DNA of 64,000 nt from Pseudomonadota bacterium (GCA_021800795.1 JAJYYO010000013.1:17824-81823), one strand, 5' to 3'. Positions 24,866 to 33,588 are shown, counted from the stretch's first letter. Notes: generated by a model not told the origin, from the sequence alone. A program made the numbers and translations.

Positions 24866-25082
24866 TAGACGTTGCATCCTGGGTGTCTGCCCATTCATTC
24901 ATGGTTTTAGCCCATAGCCTTGCGGTCTGGGGGTCGATGTCAAAAATGGTGAAGCGTTTGGCTTCGCGGATACGGATGCGCATCAGGCTCATGCCGCCTT
25001 CGACATGGTCTATTTGCTGTAAATCTATCTCCTGATTGCCGAGTGGGACTTTAAATTTCGCCAAGCTGATAATTTGCGCCAT
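24858..25082 (-). CDS. small conserved protein, first gene of the dsr-divergent block
   Basis: A 74-residue soluble protein with no cysteine, rich in charged residues. It begins with a short beta-like segment and contains Arg-Ile-Arg-Ile-Arg-Glu-Ala-Lys-Arg-Phe-Thr-Ile-Phe-Asp-Ile-Asp followed by an amphipathic helix with two Trp. I do not recognise the family. It overlaps the Cas6-like gene (AATGAATAG), so the two proteins are translationally coupled and may interact. It starts about 300 bases from dsrA on the opposite strand. Confidence 0.68.
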   Translation of the reverse strand: MAQIISLAKFKVPLGNQEIDLQQIDHVEGGMSLMRIRIREAKRFTIFDIDPQTARLWAKTMNEWADTQDATSNE

Positions 25083-25384
25083 AATGTGTCTGCGATGAGC
25101 CGGTAGTATTTTGTCTGGAGTATAGCCTTAGTCGATGCAATTATAAATGCTACTGCGGAACAGCTGATGCAACCCGTTAGGGTTATTAACGATAGCCGCA
25201 ACGGGTGATAGTTTGCAGACTATAACCGTCGTAATATGCTCGGACATTTAGAAAATGGGCGCGCCGGCTAGCGGCAGAGCCTGATCTGATTAATCGTTTG
25301 AACCGCTGGTCCCAGCCTTCATCGGGTCTTTAGTATCAATTGCCCTCATTGGGGTGCTGGATACGCTAACTGAAAGGAAAAATT
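25083..25384. promoter_or_regulatory. 302-base divergent control region between the accessory block and dsrA
   Basis: No gene is visible. The region must hold the dsr promoter and that of the minus-strand block. It contains the palindrome at 25171-25186 and a wider CCCGTT...AACGGG pair overlapping it. I could not assign -35/-10 boxes with confidence. Confidence 0.55.
25171..25186. promoter_or_regulatory. palindrome AACCC-N4-GGGTTAT in the dsr control region
   Basis: AACCC and GGGTT form a perfect inverted repeat around GTTA and continue into AT, as in the sites near tusA and petA. It lies about 200 bases from dsrA and 90 bases from the divergent gene, a position suited to a shared operator. 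The protein that would bind is not known. Confidence 0.5.
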
Positions 25385-26680
25385 ATGGCAAAGAAACCGC
25401 ATGACACTCCCAATCTCGATCAGCTCGAGTCCGGCCCATGGCCCAGTTTTATAACAGGTCTTAAGGATCTGGCCAAAGATAAAGATATGGTGGTTGATCT
25501 GCTGGGCCAGCTTGAGGCCTCCTATGCAGACACGAAAGGTTATTGGAAGGGCGGCACGGTCGGTGTATTCGGTTACGGCGGCGGTATCATTCCGCGCTTT
25601 ACCGAGCTCAAAGATGAGAACGGTCAGCCTAAATTCAAGGATGCTGCCGAATTTCACACGCTGCGCGTGATGCCGCCGCCCGGCATGCACTACGACACCG
25701 ACATTCTGCGCAAATTCTGCGATCTGTGGGAAAACCACGGTTCCGGTCTGATTGCATTCCACGGTCAGTCCGGCGACATCATGTTCCAGGGAGCGACCAC
25801 AGAGAACGTGCAGAAGGCGTTTGACGAAATCAATGAACTCGGATTCGATCTGGGCGGAGCAGGTCCTGCCGTGCGCACCTCCATGTCTTGCGTGGGCGCT
25901 GCGCGTTGCGAACAGTCCTGCTACGACGAAGCCAAGACGCACCGTGCTGTGCTGAATACCTTCCTGGATGACATTCACCGTCCTTCGCTGCCTTACAAAT
26001 TCAAATTCAAGTTTTCCGGTTGCCCGAATGACTGCATGAATTCTGTACAGCGCGCCGACATGGCGGTGATTGGTACCTGGCGCGACAACATCCGCACCGA
26101 TGAGGCGCTGGCGAAGAAGTGGTTCGCCAAGCACGGCATGGATGAGCTGGTGAATGACATCGTGGCGCATTGCCCGACCCGGACTTTCCAGGTCAAGGAG
26201 ATCGCCAAGATCAAGGCCGGCGAGCATATTTCCAGCGTAGCGGTCAGCGATACGCATGCGATCGAGATCAATAACCAGGACTGCGTACGTTGCATGCATT
26301 GCATCAACGTGATGACGGGCGCTCTGGCGCCCGGCAAGGACAAGGGTGCAACGGTGCTGGTCGGCGGCAAAAGCCATCTGAAGATCGGTGGATTGATGGG
26401 TACTGTCGTCATTCCATTCATGAAGCTGGACACCGATGAAGCGATCGAAAAGCTGGTTGATTTCGGTCAGCGCACCATCGATTTCTTTGCGGAGAATGCG
26501 CTGGAGCATGAGCGTACCGGTGAAATGATCGAACGTATCGGCCTGGCAAATTTCCTTGACGCAATGGAAATCGATGTGGATCCTTCCATGGTGAATTCGC
26601 CGCGCATGAATCCATACGTTCGTACCGACGGCTGGGATGAAGAAGTCGCCAAGATCAATGCAAAAAAACAAGCCGCCTGA
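25385..26680 (+). CDS. dsrA: reverse-type dissimilatory sulfite reductase, alpha subunit
   Basis: A 431-residue siroheme-[4Fe-4S] enzyme subunit. In sulfur oxidisers it forms sulfite from DsrC-bound sulfane sulfur in the cytoplasm. The siroheme/[4Fe-4S] cysteines appear as Cys-Val-Gly-Ala-Ala-Arg-Cys...Cys and Ser-Gly-Cys-Pro-Asn-Asp-Cys, and an inserted ferredoxin domain carries Cys-Val-Arg-Cys-Met-His-Cys. A clear AAAGGAAA site precedes the ATG. It heads the dsrABEFHCMKLJOPN cluster. The company of dsrEFH and dsrL identifies the oxidative (reverse) type, not the sulfate-reducer type. Confidence 0.98.
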   Translation: MAKKPHDTPNLDQLESGPWPSFITGLKDLAKDKDMVVDLLGQLEASYADTKGYWKGGTVGVFGYGGGIIPRFTELKDENGQPKFKDAAEFHTLRVMPPPGMHYDTDILRKFCDLWENHGSGLIAFHGQSGDIMFQGATTENVQKAFDEINELGFDLGGAGPAVRTSMSCVGAARCEQSCYDEAKTHRAVLNTFLDDIHRPSLPYKFKFKFSGCPNDCMNSVQRADMAVIGTWRDNIRTDEALAKKWFAKHGMDELVNDIVAHCPTRTFQVKEIAKIKAGEHISSVAVSDTHAIEINNQDCVRCMHCINVMTGALAPGKDKGATVLVGGKSHLKIGGLMGTVVIPFMKLDTDEAIEKLVDFGQRTIDFFAENALEHERTGEMIERIGLANFLDAMEIDVDPSMVNSPRMNPYVRTDGWDEEVAKINAKKQAA

Positions 26681-26691
26681 GGAGATAAGCA

Positions 26692-27789
26692 ATGAATCAA
26701 GCCGTCGTAGCTGAAAAGCCAGCAGCAAAACGCAAGCCTAAAGAAACCGGCGTGCCGGATAACAAGAAGTATCTTCACCCTGTGATGGAGAAGAATTACG
26801 GCGATTGGAAATACCATGACCGTCCTCGCCCGGGTGTGTTGCATCACGTAGCCCACAGCGGTGATGAAATCTGGACGGTCCGTGCAGGTACGGCGCGTCA
26901 GATGGATGTACATACCATCCGTCGCCTGTGCAAGATTGCCGATGATTATGCGGACAGCCATGTGCGTTTCACGATCAGATCCAACATCGAGTTCATGGTG
27001 TCGGACGAGAGCAAGGTCGCGCCGCTGATCGCTGAGCTGGAAAGTAACGGCTTTCCGGTAGGCGGTACAGGCAACTCGGTGACCATGATTGCTCACACAC
27101 AAGGATATTTGCACTGCGATATTCCGGGCACCGACGCATCCGGTGTGGTGAAGGCGTTGATGGACGAACTGTACGACGAATTCAGGCGTGAAGAAATGCC
27201 GAACCGCGTGCATCTGTCGACTTCATGCTGCGAAATAAATTGCGGCGGCCAGGCCGATATCGCGATCATCGTTCAGCACACCAAGCCGCCTGTGATCAAT
27301 CATGATCTGGTCGCCAATGTGTGCGAGCGTCCGACCGTTGTGGCGCGTTGCCCGGTAGCGGCGATACGTCCTGCCATGGTAAACGGCAAGCCTTCACTGG
27401 AAATCGATGAGTCGAAATGTATGTGCTGCGGCGCCTGTTATCCTCCCTGCCCGCCGATGCAGATCAACGATCCGGAGTATTCCAAGCTGGCAATCTGGGT
27501 GGGTGGCAAGAATTCCAACGCGCGCGGCAAACCGACTTTCATGAAGATGGTGGCCTCCGGTTTGCCGAACAATGCACCACGCTGGCCGGAAGTTGCAGCT
27601 GCGGTGAAAAATATCCTCAGCGTATACAAGAATGATGCGCGTCCCTGGGAGCGTCTGGCTGACTGGGTCGATCGTATCGGCTGGCCGCGTTTCTTCGAAA
27701 AGACCGGTCTGCCGTTTACCAAGTACCTGATTGACGACTGGCGCGGTTCTCGTGCAAACCTGAACGCTTCAACGCATATCCGTTTCTGA
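26692..27789 (+). CDS. dsrB: reverse-type dissimilatory sulfite reductase, beta subunit
   Basis: A 365-residue partner of DsrA in the alpha2beta2 enzyme. It shows the siroheme-domain cysteines (Ser-Thr-Ser-Cys-Cys-Glu-Ile-Asn-Cys-Gly-Gly) and a ferredoxin insertion (Cys-Met-Cys-Cys-Gly-Ala-Cys-Tyr-Pro-Pro-Cys-Pro). A basic N-terminal tail precedes the conserved Met-Glu-Lys-Asn-Tyr-Gly-Asp. The start is 11 bases after dsrA with a GAGGAGA site. Nothing unusual is seen beyond the normal length of the family. Confidence 0.98.
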   Translation: MNQAVVAEKPAAKRKPKETGVPDNKKYLHPVMEKNYGDWKYHDRPRPGVLHHVAHSGDEIWTVRAGTARQMDVHTIRRLCKIADDYADSHVRFTIRSNIEFMVSDESKVAPLIAELESNGFPVGGTGNSVTMIAHTQGYLHCDIPGTDASGVVKALMDELYDEFRREEMPNRVHLSTSCCEINCGGQADIAIIVQHTKPPVINHDLVANVCERPTVVARCPVAAIRPAMVNGKPSLEIDESKCMCCGACYPPCPPMQINDPEYSKLAIWVGGKNSNARGKPTFMKMVASGLPNNAPRWPEVAAAVKNILSVYKNDARPWERLADWVDRIGWPRFFEKTGLPFTKYLIDDWRGSRANLNASTHIRF

Positions 27790-27801
27790 TAGGACTTTGT
27801 T

Positions 27802-28161
27802 ATGAAATTTGGAATAGTTGTCAACGAAGGGCCTTATCAGCATCAGGCCAGTGATTCGGCTTACCTGTTTGCCAGGGCGGCCATAGAGGGAGGGCACGAG
27901 GTATGGCGCGTGTTCTTCTATCACGATGGCGTGAATAATGCCTCGAAACTGACTGAGCCGCCGCAGGACGATCGCAATATTGTCAACCGTTGGACCAAGT
28001 TGGCCGAGGATCACAAGGTCGATCTGGTGGTGTGTGTGGCCGCTGCGATGCGTCGCGGCATCCGGGAAGAAAATCTTGCGAAGGGTTTTCGTATCTCGGG
28101 TCTCGGGCAGCTGGTTGAGTCTGGTATCAAGTGTGACCGCCTGGTCACCTTCGGCGATTGA
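27802..28161 (+). CDS. dsrE: DsrE, sulfurtransferase complex subunit
   Basis: A 119-residue subunit of the cytoplasmic DsrE2F2H2 hexamer that takes sulfane sulfur from TusA and passes it to DsrC. Cys78, in Val-Asp-Leu-Val-Val-Cys-Val-Ala-Ala-Ala, is the sulfur-binding residue and has the same number as the active cysteine of the Allochromatium vinosum protein. The presence of dsrEFH with dsrAB is diagnostic for sulfur oxidisers. The start is 12 bases after dsrB. Confidence 0.96.
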   Translation: MKFGIVVNEGPYQHQASDSAYLFARAAIEGGHEVWRVFFYHDGVNNASKLTEPPQDDRNIVNRWTKLAEDHKVDLVVCVAAAMRRGIREENLAKGFRISGLGQLVESGIKCDRLVTFGD

Positions 28162-28172
28162 GGAGAGACGAG

Positions 28173-28538
28173 ATGAGTGATATCAAAAAATTCATGTTCG
28201 TTAACCGCAAGGCACCTTACGGCACGATTTATGCGTTGGAATCGTTGGAAGTGGTGCTGATCACCGCCGCTTTCGATCAGGATGTCTCACTGGTGTTCAC
28301 CGATGACGGTGTGTATCAGCTGAAGAAGGGGCAGCAGACGAAGGGAATTGAAACCAAGAACTTTTCGCCGGCTTATCGCGCACTGGAAGACTACGATGTC
28401 GAGAAATTGTATGTCGATCAGGAGTCTATGCAGGCACGCGGTCTGGCGGTGGAAGATTTTCTGGTAAATGTCACTGTGCTCAGTCGTGCCGAGATGGGTG
28501 CGTTGATGGATGAGCAAGACGTGATCTTGAGTTTCTAA
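28173..28538 (+). CDS. dsrF: DsrF, sulfurtransferase complex subunit
   Basis: A 121-residue structural subunit of DsrEFH. It has the family's Arg-Lys-Ala-Pro-Tyr-Gly start and Asp-Asp-Gly-Val-Tyr-Gln-Leu-Lys-Lys-Gly-Gln segment, and no cysteine, as expected for the non-catalytic member. The ATG at 28173 follows GAGGAGAG; an in-frame codon five residues earlier overlaps the ribosome site. After it the operon is interrupted by repeat R4 before dsrH. Confidence 0.95.
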   Translation: MSDIKKFMFVNRKAPYGTIYALESLEVVLITAAFDQDVSLVFTDDGVYQLKKGQQTKGIETKNFSPAYRALEDYDVEKLYVDQESMQARGLAVEDFLVNVTVLSRAEMGALMDEQDVILSF

Positions 28539-28560
28539 CGGGCAAGGCAAGCAGTCACAC

Positions 28561-28640
28561 AACTTGCCATGCCTGTTTCCCTCACCCAAACCCTCTCCCG
28601 GAGGGAGAGGGAACGAGTGAATCGCTACGCGAGTTTCATG
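28561..28640 (-). repeat. dispersed repeat copy R4 inside the dsr operon
   Basis: On the minus strand this reads ATGAAACTCGCGTAGCG, then CCCTCTCCCTCCGGGAGAGGG, then TTTGGGTGAGGG and GGCATGGCAAGT, matching R1 and R3. It fills the 118-base gap between dsrF and dsrH and can form a 9-bp GC-rich hairpin in the dsr mRNA. Confidence 0.8.
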
Positions 28641-28656
28641 TTTAAGGAGAGTTTTA

Positions 28657-28953
28657 ATGTTGCATATCATTAACCGATCACCCCTGTCCGATACGGCGCT
28701 GGAAAGCTGTTTGAACACAGCAACCGGTGGCGATGTTCTGCTGATCGAAGACGCTGTTTACGCTGCGACGACTGGCAATGCGTATGAAGGTAAATTGCGT
28801 GCAGCAATGGGCAAGTTTAAAATCAGCGTGCTGCGTCCGGACCTTGAAGCGCGCGGACTGGCTGACAAGCTGATCGAAGGCGCCGCGTTTGTTGATTATG
28901 CGGGCTTCGTCGAACTGGTCGCGGCCAACAAAACCTGCCAATCCTGGCTGTAG
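28657..28953 (+). CDS. dsrH: DsrH, sulfurtransferase complex subunit
   Basis: A 98-residue third subunit of DsrEFH (TusB-like). The conserved cysteine near the C terminus is Cys94 in Thr-Cys-Gln-Ser-Trp. It shows the family's Leu-His-Ile-Ile-Asn-Arg-Ser-Pro start and Asp-Val-Leu-Leu-Ile-Glu-Asp-Ala-Val-Tyr-Ala segment. A good AAGGAGAG site precedes the ATG, directly after repeat R4, so translation of dsrH could be influenced by the hairpin upstream. Confidence 0.95.
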   Translation: MLHIINRSPLSDTALESCLNTATGGDVLLIEDAVYAATTGNAYEGKLRAAMGKFKISVLRPDLEARGLADKLIEGAAFVDYAGFVELVAANKTCQSWL

Positions 28954-28980
28954 GTTTAATTTTTAAAGAGGAGAACACAA

Positions 28981-29316
28981 ATGTCTAGCATCGAAGTGGG
29001 CGGCAAAAGTTACGAAACGGATGAAGAAGGTTACCTGGTCGATTTGGCTGAATGGACCCCTGAAGTTGGAAGTTATCTGGCTCAGACTGAAGGCATCGAG
29101 ATGACCGAGCAGCATTGGGAAGTAATCAATTTTCTGCGCGAGTATTTCGAGGAATATCAAATCGCACCGGCAGTACGCGTGCTGACCAAGGCTATCGGTA
29201 AAAAACTGGGTGCTGATAAGGGCACCAGCGAATATCTGTACGGCCTGTTTCCATATGGCCCGGGCAAACAAGCGTGCAAAATCGCGGGCCTGCCTAAGCC
29301 AACCGGTTGCATATAA
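28981..29316 (+). CDS. dsrC: DsrC, redox-active sulfur substrate carrier
   Basis: A 111-residue canonical DsrC. The C-terminal arm carries both redox cysteines, Cys100 in Gln-Ala-Cys-Lys-Ile-Ala-Gly-Leu and the penultimate Cys110 in Thr-Gly-Cys-Ile, ten residues apart, as needed to carry sulfur to DsrAB and to be oxidised or reduced by DsrMKJOP. It is the functional contrast to the cysteine-free paralogue at 23898-24227. The start follows AAAGAGGAG. Confidence 0.97.
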   Translation: MSSIEVGGKSYETDEEGYLVDLAEWTPEVGSYLAQTEGIEMTEQHWEVINFLREYFEEYQIAPAVRVLTKAIGKKLGADKGTSEYLYGLFPYGPGKQACKIAGLPKPTGCI

Positions 29317-29340
29317 TCGATTCAGGATTCGGGCCCGACG

Positions 29341-30066
29341 ATGAACACATTGTTTGCGATCTTTTTCTATTTTTCGACTTTGGTGTTCGTTGTCGGGTTG
29401 TTGTATCGCATCCGTACCTATGCCAATACCCCTGCGCCTCTTAAGATACCGACTACACCCGCGCCGACCACGAAAGGTGGCGTGGTGTTGCGCATGACGC
29501 GCGAGGTGGTTTTTTTCGAGAGTCTGTTCAAGGCGAATCTTTGGACATGGGGTTTGGGATGGTTGTTCCATGCCAGTCTTTTGCTGGTGCTGCTGCGTCA
29601 TCTGCGCTATTTCACGGAACCCGTGTGGGGATGGGTGGTTTTTATACAGCCGTTCGGCATCTATGCGGGTATCGCCATGCTGCTGGGTGCGTGTGGATTA
29701 TGGGCGCGCAGACTGTTCGTCGAACGCATCCGCTATATATCGACGCCCTCGGATCATTTGATGCTGGTTTTATTCATCAGCATTGCGAGTTCCGGTTTGC
29801 TGATGAAGTTCGCTGTACATCCTGATGTGATCGGGATTAAGAATTTTTTTATTGGGTTGATGCATTTGAATATTCAATCCTTGCCGACAAGTTTTGCGCT
29901 GTATGTGCATCTGTCGCTGGTTTACACACTTCTGGTCATCTTCCCCGTAAGCAAATTATTGCATGCACCGGGAGTGTTTTTTTCACCCACTCGCAATCAG
30001 ACCGACAACCCGAGGGAAAAGCGACATATCGCCGCCTGGGCTGCCCAACTGGAATCGGAGAAATAG
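29341..30066 (+). CDS. dsrM: DsrM, membrane cytochrome b subunit of DsrMKJOP
   Basis: A 241-residue NarI-like membrane protein with about five helices and several His residues in helices (for example Trp-Leu-Phe-His-Ala and Leu-Tyr-Val-His-Leu) placed to bind two b-type hemes. It exchanges electrons with quinone and with DsrK on the cytoplasmic side. It ends 2 bases before the dsrK start, so translation is coupled. Length is normal for sulfur oxidisers. Confidence 0.93.
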   Translation: MNTLFAIFFYFSTLVFVVGLLYRIRTYANTPAPLKIPTTPAPTTKGGVVLRMTREVVFFESLFKANLWTWGLGWLFHASLLLVLLRHLRYFTEPVWGWVVFIQPFGIYAGIAMLLGACGLWARRLFVERIRYISTPSDHLMLVLFISIASSGLLMKFAVHPDVIGIKNFFIGLMHLNIQSLPTSFALYVHLSLVYTLLVIFPVSKLLHAPGVFFSPTRNQTDNPREKRHIAAWAAQLESEK

Positions 30067-30067
30067 G

Positions 30068-31597
30068 ATGGCTGATATTGCCGCACCGGCTTATCGTATT
30101 ATTCCCATCATCCCGGCTTTAAAACCAGGTGCGATGGAAGGCAAGGGGCCCTTTGTCGCCAGTGACAAAATCAACGAGGCGATCGGCTTTCCCGGTCATC
30201 TGGCGGATGACTGGCACGACAAAGCCATCGCCAAGATGGGCGATCTGCTGTCAAAGTATCGTTCGCTTAAAGTGTATATGGATGCCTGCGTGCACTGCGG
30301 CGCCTGTTCCGATAAATGTCACTATTTCATCGGGACGCAAGACCCGAAAAACATGCCGGTGGCGCGTCAGGATCTGATGCGCAGCGTCTACCGCCGCTAT
30401 TTCACCCTGCCCGGAAAGTTGTTTCCAAAGCTGGTGGGGGCGCGCGATTTGACAAAAGAAGTGCTCGATGAGTGGCATAACTATTTTCACCAATGTTCTG
30501 AATGCCGTCGCTGCTCCGTGTTCTGCCCTTATGGCATCGATACGGCGGAAGTCACCATGGCGGCGCGGGAGATACTCGACAGCGTAGGGTATGGACAAAA
30601 ATATTCTCTTGAAATCATAGGGAAGGTGCACAAGATCGGCAATAACCTGGGGCTGCCTGCTGCGGCGCTGAAAGATACGCTGGAAGGACTGGAAGAGGAC
30701 GTCAAGGATGCGACCGGCATCGATGTGCGTTTTCCTATCGATGTGCATGGCGCGGAAGTGCTGCTGATTACGCCTTCCGCCGACTTCTTCGCCGAGCCGC
30801 ATATCGACAGCCTGATCGGCTACGCCAAGGTGTTTCACGCGACCGGAACCAGCTGGACCGTGTCATCCATGTCTTCGGAGGCGGGTAATTTCGGCATGTT
30901 CATCGGCAACTACGAGCAGTTGCGCACCATCGCACTGCGCATACGTCAGGCTGCGCTGGAGCTGGGGGTCAAGCGCATTGTGGTGGGCGAGTGCGGTCAT
31001 GCCTGGCGCGTGGCGTACAGCTTCTGGAATACCCTGAGCGGGGTGGGCGATGGCGCAGATCCCAACGACCGTTTCGCACAGATGTTGCAAAAACAGCTCG
31101 ATCATCGCTATAAACAGCCGACGCATATCTGCGAATTCACCTGGGACATGATACAGGATGAGCGGCTGGTATTCGATAAATCGCTCAACGACAAGCACAT
31201 CATTACCTTTCATGACTCATGTAACGTGGCGCGCGGTTCCGGTATGGGCGGTTATCCGGGTGGTCAGTTCGACATTCCGCGCAATATCATCAAGGCGGTT
31301 GCCAATAATTTTGTTGAAATGGATCCGAGTACCACTCATGAGCGGACGTTCTGTTGCGGCGGCGGCGGCGGCCTGCTGACCGACGACTTGATCGATGTGC
31401 GCGTCAAGGGTGCGCTGCCGCGCATGGAAGTGTTGCAGCAGGTCGCGGATGAGCATGGCGTGAATTTCATGGCCTGTATCTGCGCGATATGCAAGGCGCA
31501 ATTTACCAAGGTTTTGCCGATATACGGATTCGACCGGAAAATGATAGGCGGCGTACATCAGCTGGTCAGCAATGCAATCAAACTGGGTGTTAAGTAA
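30068..31597 (+). CDS. dsrK: DsrK, HdrD-like iron-sulfur subunit of DsrMKJOP
   Basis: A 509-residue cytoplasmic subunit related to heterodisulfide reductase HdrD. It has two ferredoxin-type motifs (Cys-Val-His-Cys-Gly-Ala-Cys and Cys-Ser-Glu-Cys-Arg-Arg-Cys-Ser-Val-Phe-Cys-Pro) and CCG-type cysteines (His-Asp-Ser-Cys-Asn and Phe-Cys-Cys-Gly-Gly-Gly-Gly, then Cys-Ala-Ile-Cys) that would hold the catalytic cluster acting on DsrC. The ATG at 30068 gives the usual N terminus; upstream codons overlap dsrM. Confidence 0.95.
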   Translation: MADIAAPAYRIIPIIPALKPGAMEGKGPFVASDKINEAIGFPGHLADDWHDKAIAKMGDLLSKYRSLKVYMDACVHCGACSDKCHYFIGTQDPKNMPVARQDLMRSVYRRYFTLPGKLFPKLVGARDLTKEVLDEWHNYFHQCSECRRCSVFCPYGIDTAEVTMAAREILDSVGYGQKYSLEIIGKVHKIGNNLGLPAAALKDTLEGLEEDVKDATGIDVRFPIDVHGAEVLLITPSADFFAEPHIDSLIGYAKVFHATGTSWTVSSMSSEAGNFGMFIGNYEQLRTIALRIRQAALELGVKRIVVGECGHAWRVAYSFWNTLSGVGDGADPNDRFAQMLQKQLDHRYKQPTHICEFTWDMIQDERLVFDKSLNDKHIITFHDSCNVARGSGMGGYPGGQFDIPRNIIKAVANNFVEMDPSTTHERTFCCGGGGGLLTDDLIDVRVKGALPRMEVLQQVADEHGVNFMACICAICKAQFTKVLPIYGFDRKMIGGVHQLVSNAIKLGVK

Positions 31598-31620
31598 CAA
31601 TTTACTGGAGGTAGCTCGAA

Positions 31621-33588
31621 ATGTCAGAAACAATAGAAACTCCCCAAAAAAATACCTTCCGCCGTTACAAGGACGGCGATCACAAGGTGCGTAAATGGAG
31701 CGAACAAATATTCCAGGCGAGTTTTACGCATAAGTGTCCAACTTATATTCAGTCCACGCCTCCCTGCCAGGGAAGCTGCCCGGCGGGCGAAGATATTCGC
31801 GGCTACCTTGCTATCGTTCGCGGGACAGAAAAACCGCCGGTCGGCAAGGACGGCAAACCTGCCATGCCCTGGCAGGAATATGCATGGCGTCGCTTGACTT
31901 CGGCCAACCCATTTCCATCCGTGATGGGACGCGTATGCCCGGCACCCTGCGAGACCGGTTGCAATCGCAATGCGCTGGAAGATCACGTGGGTATCAATTC
32001 GGTAGAGCATTTCCTGGGTGAATATGCAATCGCCAACAATCTGAGCTTCAGCACGAATGCTGCGCCTACCGGTAAAAAAGTCGCCGTAATCGGCGGCGGA
32101 CCCGCCAGCTTGTCCTGCGCCTATCAACTTGCTCTGAAGGGCCATGAAGTCACCGTGTTTGACGAACATGAACATCTGGGCGGCATGATGCGTTACGGCA
32201 TTCCGGGTTTCCGTACGCCGCGTGATGTGCTCGACGCCGAAATCAAGCGCATCATAGACCTGGGTGTGAAGACCCGAATGAACTGCCGTGTGGGCACCGA
32301 CATCACGCTGGAGCAGTTGCGCAACGACTTCGATGCCGTTTTCCTGGGTATGGGCGCACAAGCCGGACGTGCATTGCCGCTCGAAGACAGCGCAGCACCC
32401 AACGTAGTGACAGCGACTGCCTTCCTCAAGGCGTTTAACGATGGTCGTCTGCAACATGTAGGCAAACGCGTGGTGGTGGTGGGTGGTGGTGATACATCGA
32501 TCGACGTTGCGACCGTCGCACGTCGTCTGGGTCATCTGGAAGAATCCAGGCCTACCGATTTTGAACAGGCTATTTCGGGTCAGATGGCGCACGATGTGGC
32601 GGAAATTTCGGTCAAGCAGGGCGCCGAAGTGACGCTTACCTCGATCTTCAATATCGACAAGATGCAGGCCAACAAGCATGAAATCGAACAGGCGCTTGCC
32701 GAAGGCATTGCCATTCTTGGCAGTCTGGTGCCTATCGGCATTGTGCGCAGTGCAGATGGGCGTGCGACCGCTTTGCGCGTTGCACAGTGCGAAGCGAAAA
32801 TGATCGGCAGCAGGCTGGAAGTCAAGCAGATCGAAGGTACTGAACGCAATATCGAAGCCGACCTGATCGTATCCGCGATTGGTCAGGCGGTGGACTTTAC
32901 CGGACTTGAAGAATTCAACAACGGCAAGGGCGCTGTTTCCACGGATCGCAACTATCTGGTTGCCGGTCAAAAAGGCGTGTTCGCCGGTGGCGATATCATC
33001 AAGCCGCATCTGCTGACCACGGCTATCGGTCACGGTTCCATCGCTGCCGATGGCATCGATAATTACCTCAATGGCATGGATCTGGAAAAACGCCCGAAGA
33101 TCGACGCACACCAGTTCGACCTGATGCGCAAGATGATGGAGAAGGGGCTGGAAGTCAAGGAAACGCACGAGCCTTTGCGCGGTACCGATCACTCCAATGT
33201 GGCCATCCATAACTTCGATGATCGTTCAGACCGCTATATCATTCCGCACGATAAGCTGTTCCTGGGGCATTTTTCAATTGTCTCCCGCAACAAGCGCAAC
33301 ATTATTACGCTGGATGCGCAGTCTGCACTGGGGAACTTTGAAGACAGGCTGGGTGTGCTCACGCAGGAAAATGCAGTCGCAGAAGCCAAGCGTTGCATGA
33401 GCTGCGGCATGTGTTTTGAATGCGACAATTGCGTGGTGTATTGCCCGCAAACTGCCGTGTTCCGTGTGCCCAAGGCAAAAGCCACGCTGGGCCGCTATGT
33501 AGATACCGATTACAACAAGTGTATCGGCTGCCACATTTGCGCGGATGTGTGTCCGACAGGGTACATTCAAATGGGTCTGGGTGAGTAA
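31621..33588 (+). CDS. dsrL: DsrL, NAD(P)H-type iron-sulfur flavoprotein
   Basis: A 655-residue protein related to the glutamate synthase small subunit. It has an N-terminal cysteine-rich domain (Cys-Gln-Gly-Ser-Cys-Pro and Cys-Pro-Ala-Pro-Cys-Glu-Thr-Gly-Cys), a FAD-binding fold (Val-Ile-Gly-Gly-Gly-Pro-Ala-Ser-Leu), an NAD(P)-binding fold (Val-Val-Gly-Gly-Gly-Asp-Thr) and a C-terminal ferredoxin domain with two [4Fe-4S] motifs. In sulfur oxidisers DsrL takes the electrons released by reverse DsrAB and reduces NAD(P). The start follows GGAGG. Confidence 0.95.
   Translation: MSETIETPQKNTFRRYKDGDHKVRKWSEQIFQASFTHKCPTYIQSTPPCQGSCPAGEDIRGYLAIVRGTEKPPVGKDGKPAMPWQEYAWRRLTSANPFPSVMGRVCPAPCETGCNRNALEDHVGINSVEHFLGEYAIANNLSFSTNAAPTGKKVAVIGGGPASLSCAYQLALKGHEVTVFDEHEHLGGMMRYGIPGFRTPRDVLDAEIKRIIDLGVKTRMNCRVGTDITLEQLRNDFDAVFLGMGAQAGRALPLEDSAAPNVVTATAFLKAFNDGRLQHVGKRVVVVGGGDTSIDVATVARRLGHLEESRPTDFEQAISGQMAHDVAEISVKQGAEVTLTSIFNIDKMQANKHEIEQALAEGIAILGSLVPIGIVRSADGRATALRVAQCEAKMIGSRLEVKQIEGTERNIEADLIVSAIGQAVDFTGLEEFNNGKGAVSTDRNYLVAGQKGVFAGGDIIKPHLLTTAIGHGSIAADGIDNYLNGMDLEKRPKIDAHQFDLMRKMMEKGLEVKETHEPLRGTDHSNVAIHNFDDRSDRYIIPHDKLFLGHFSIVSRNKRNIITLDAQSALGNFEDRLGVLTQENAVAEAKRCMSCGMCFECDNCVVYCPQTAVFRVPKAKATLGRYVDTDYNKCIGCHICADVCPTGYIQMGLGE

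Noticed and set aside
21773..25384. A CRISPR array that would go with the Cas6-like gene
   Set aside because: I looked through the block and the rest of the window for regularly spaced direct repeats of 25-40 bases and found none; the repeats seen are dispersed palindromes.
25346..26728. 460-codon open frame antisense to dsrA
   Set aside because: It mirrors dsrA almost exactly, has no ribosome site and a composition typical of reversed coding sequence (many His, Arg, Gln). The dsrA product is certain.
31624..33210. 528-codon open frame antisense to dsrL
   Set aside because: A shadow of dsrL caused by codon bias; the translation has no domain and starts inside a coding region.
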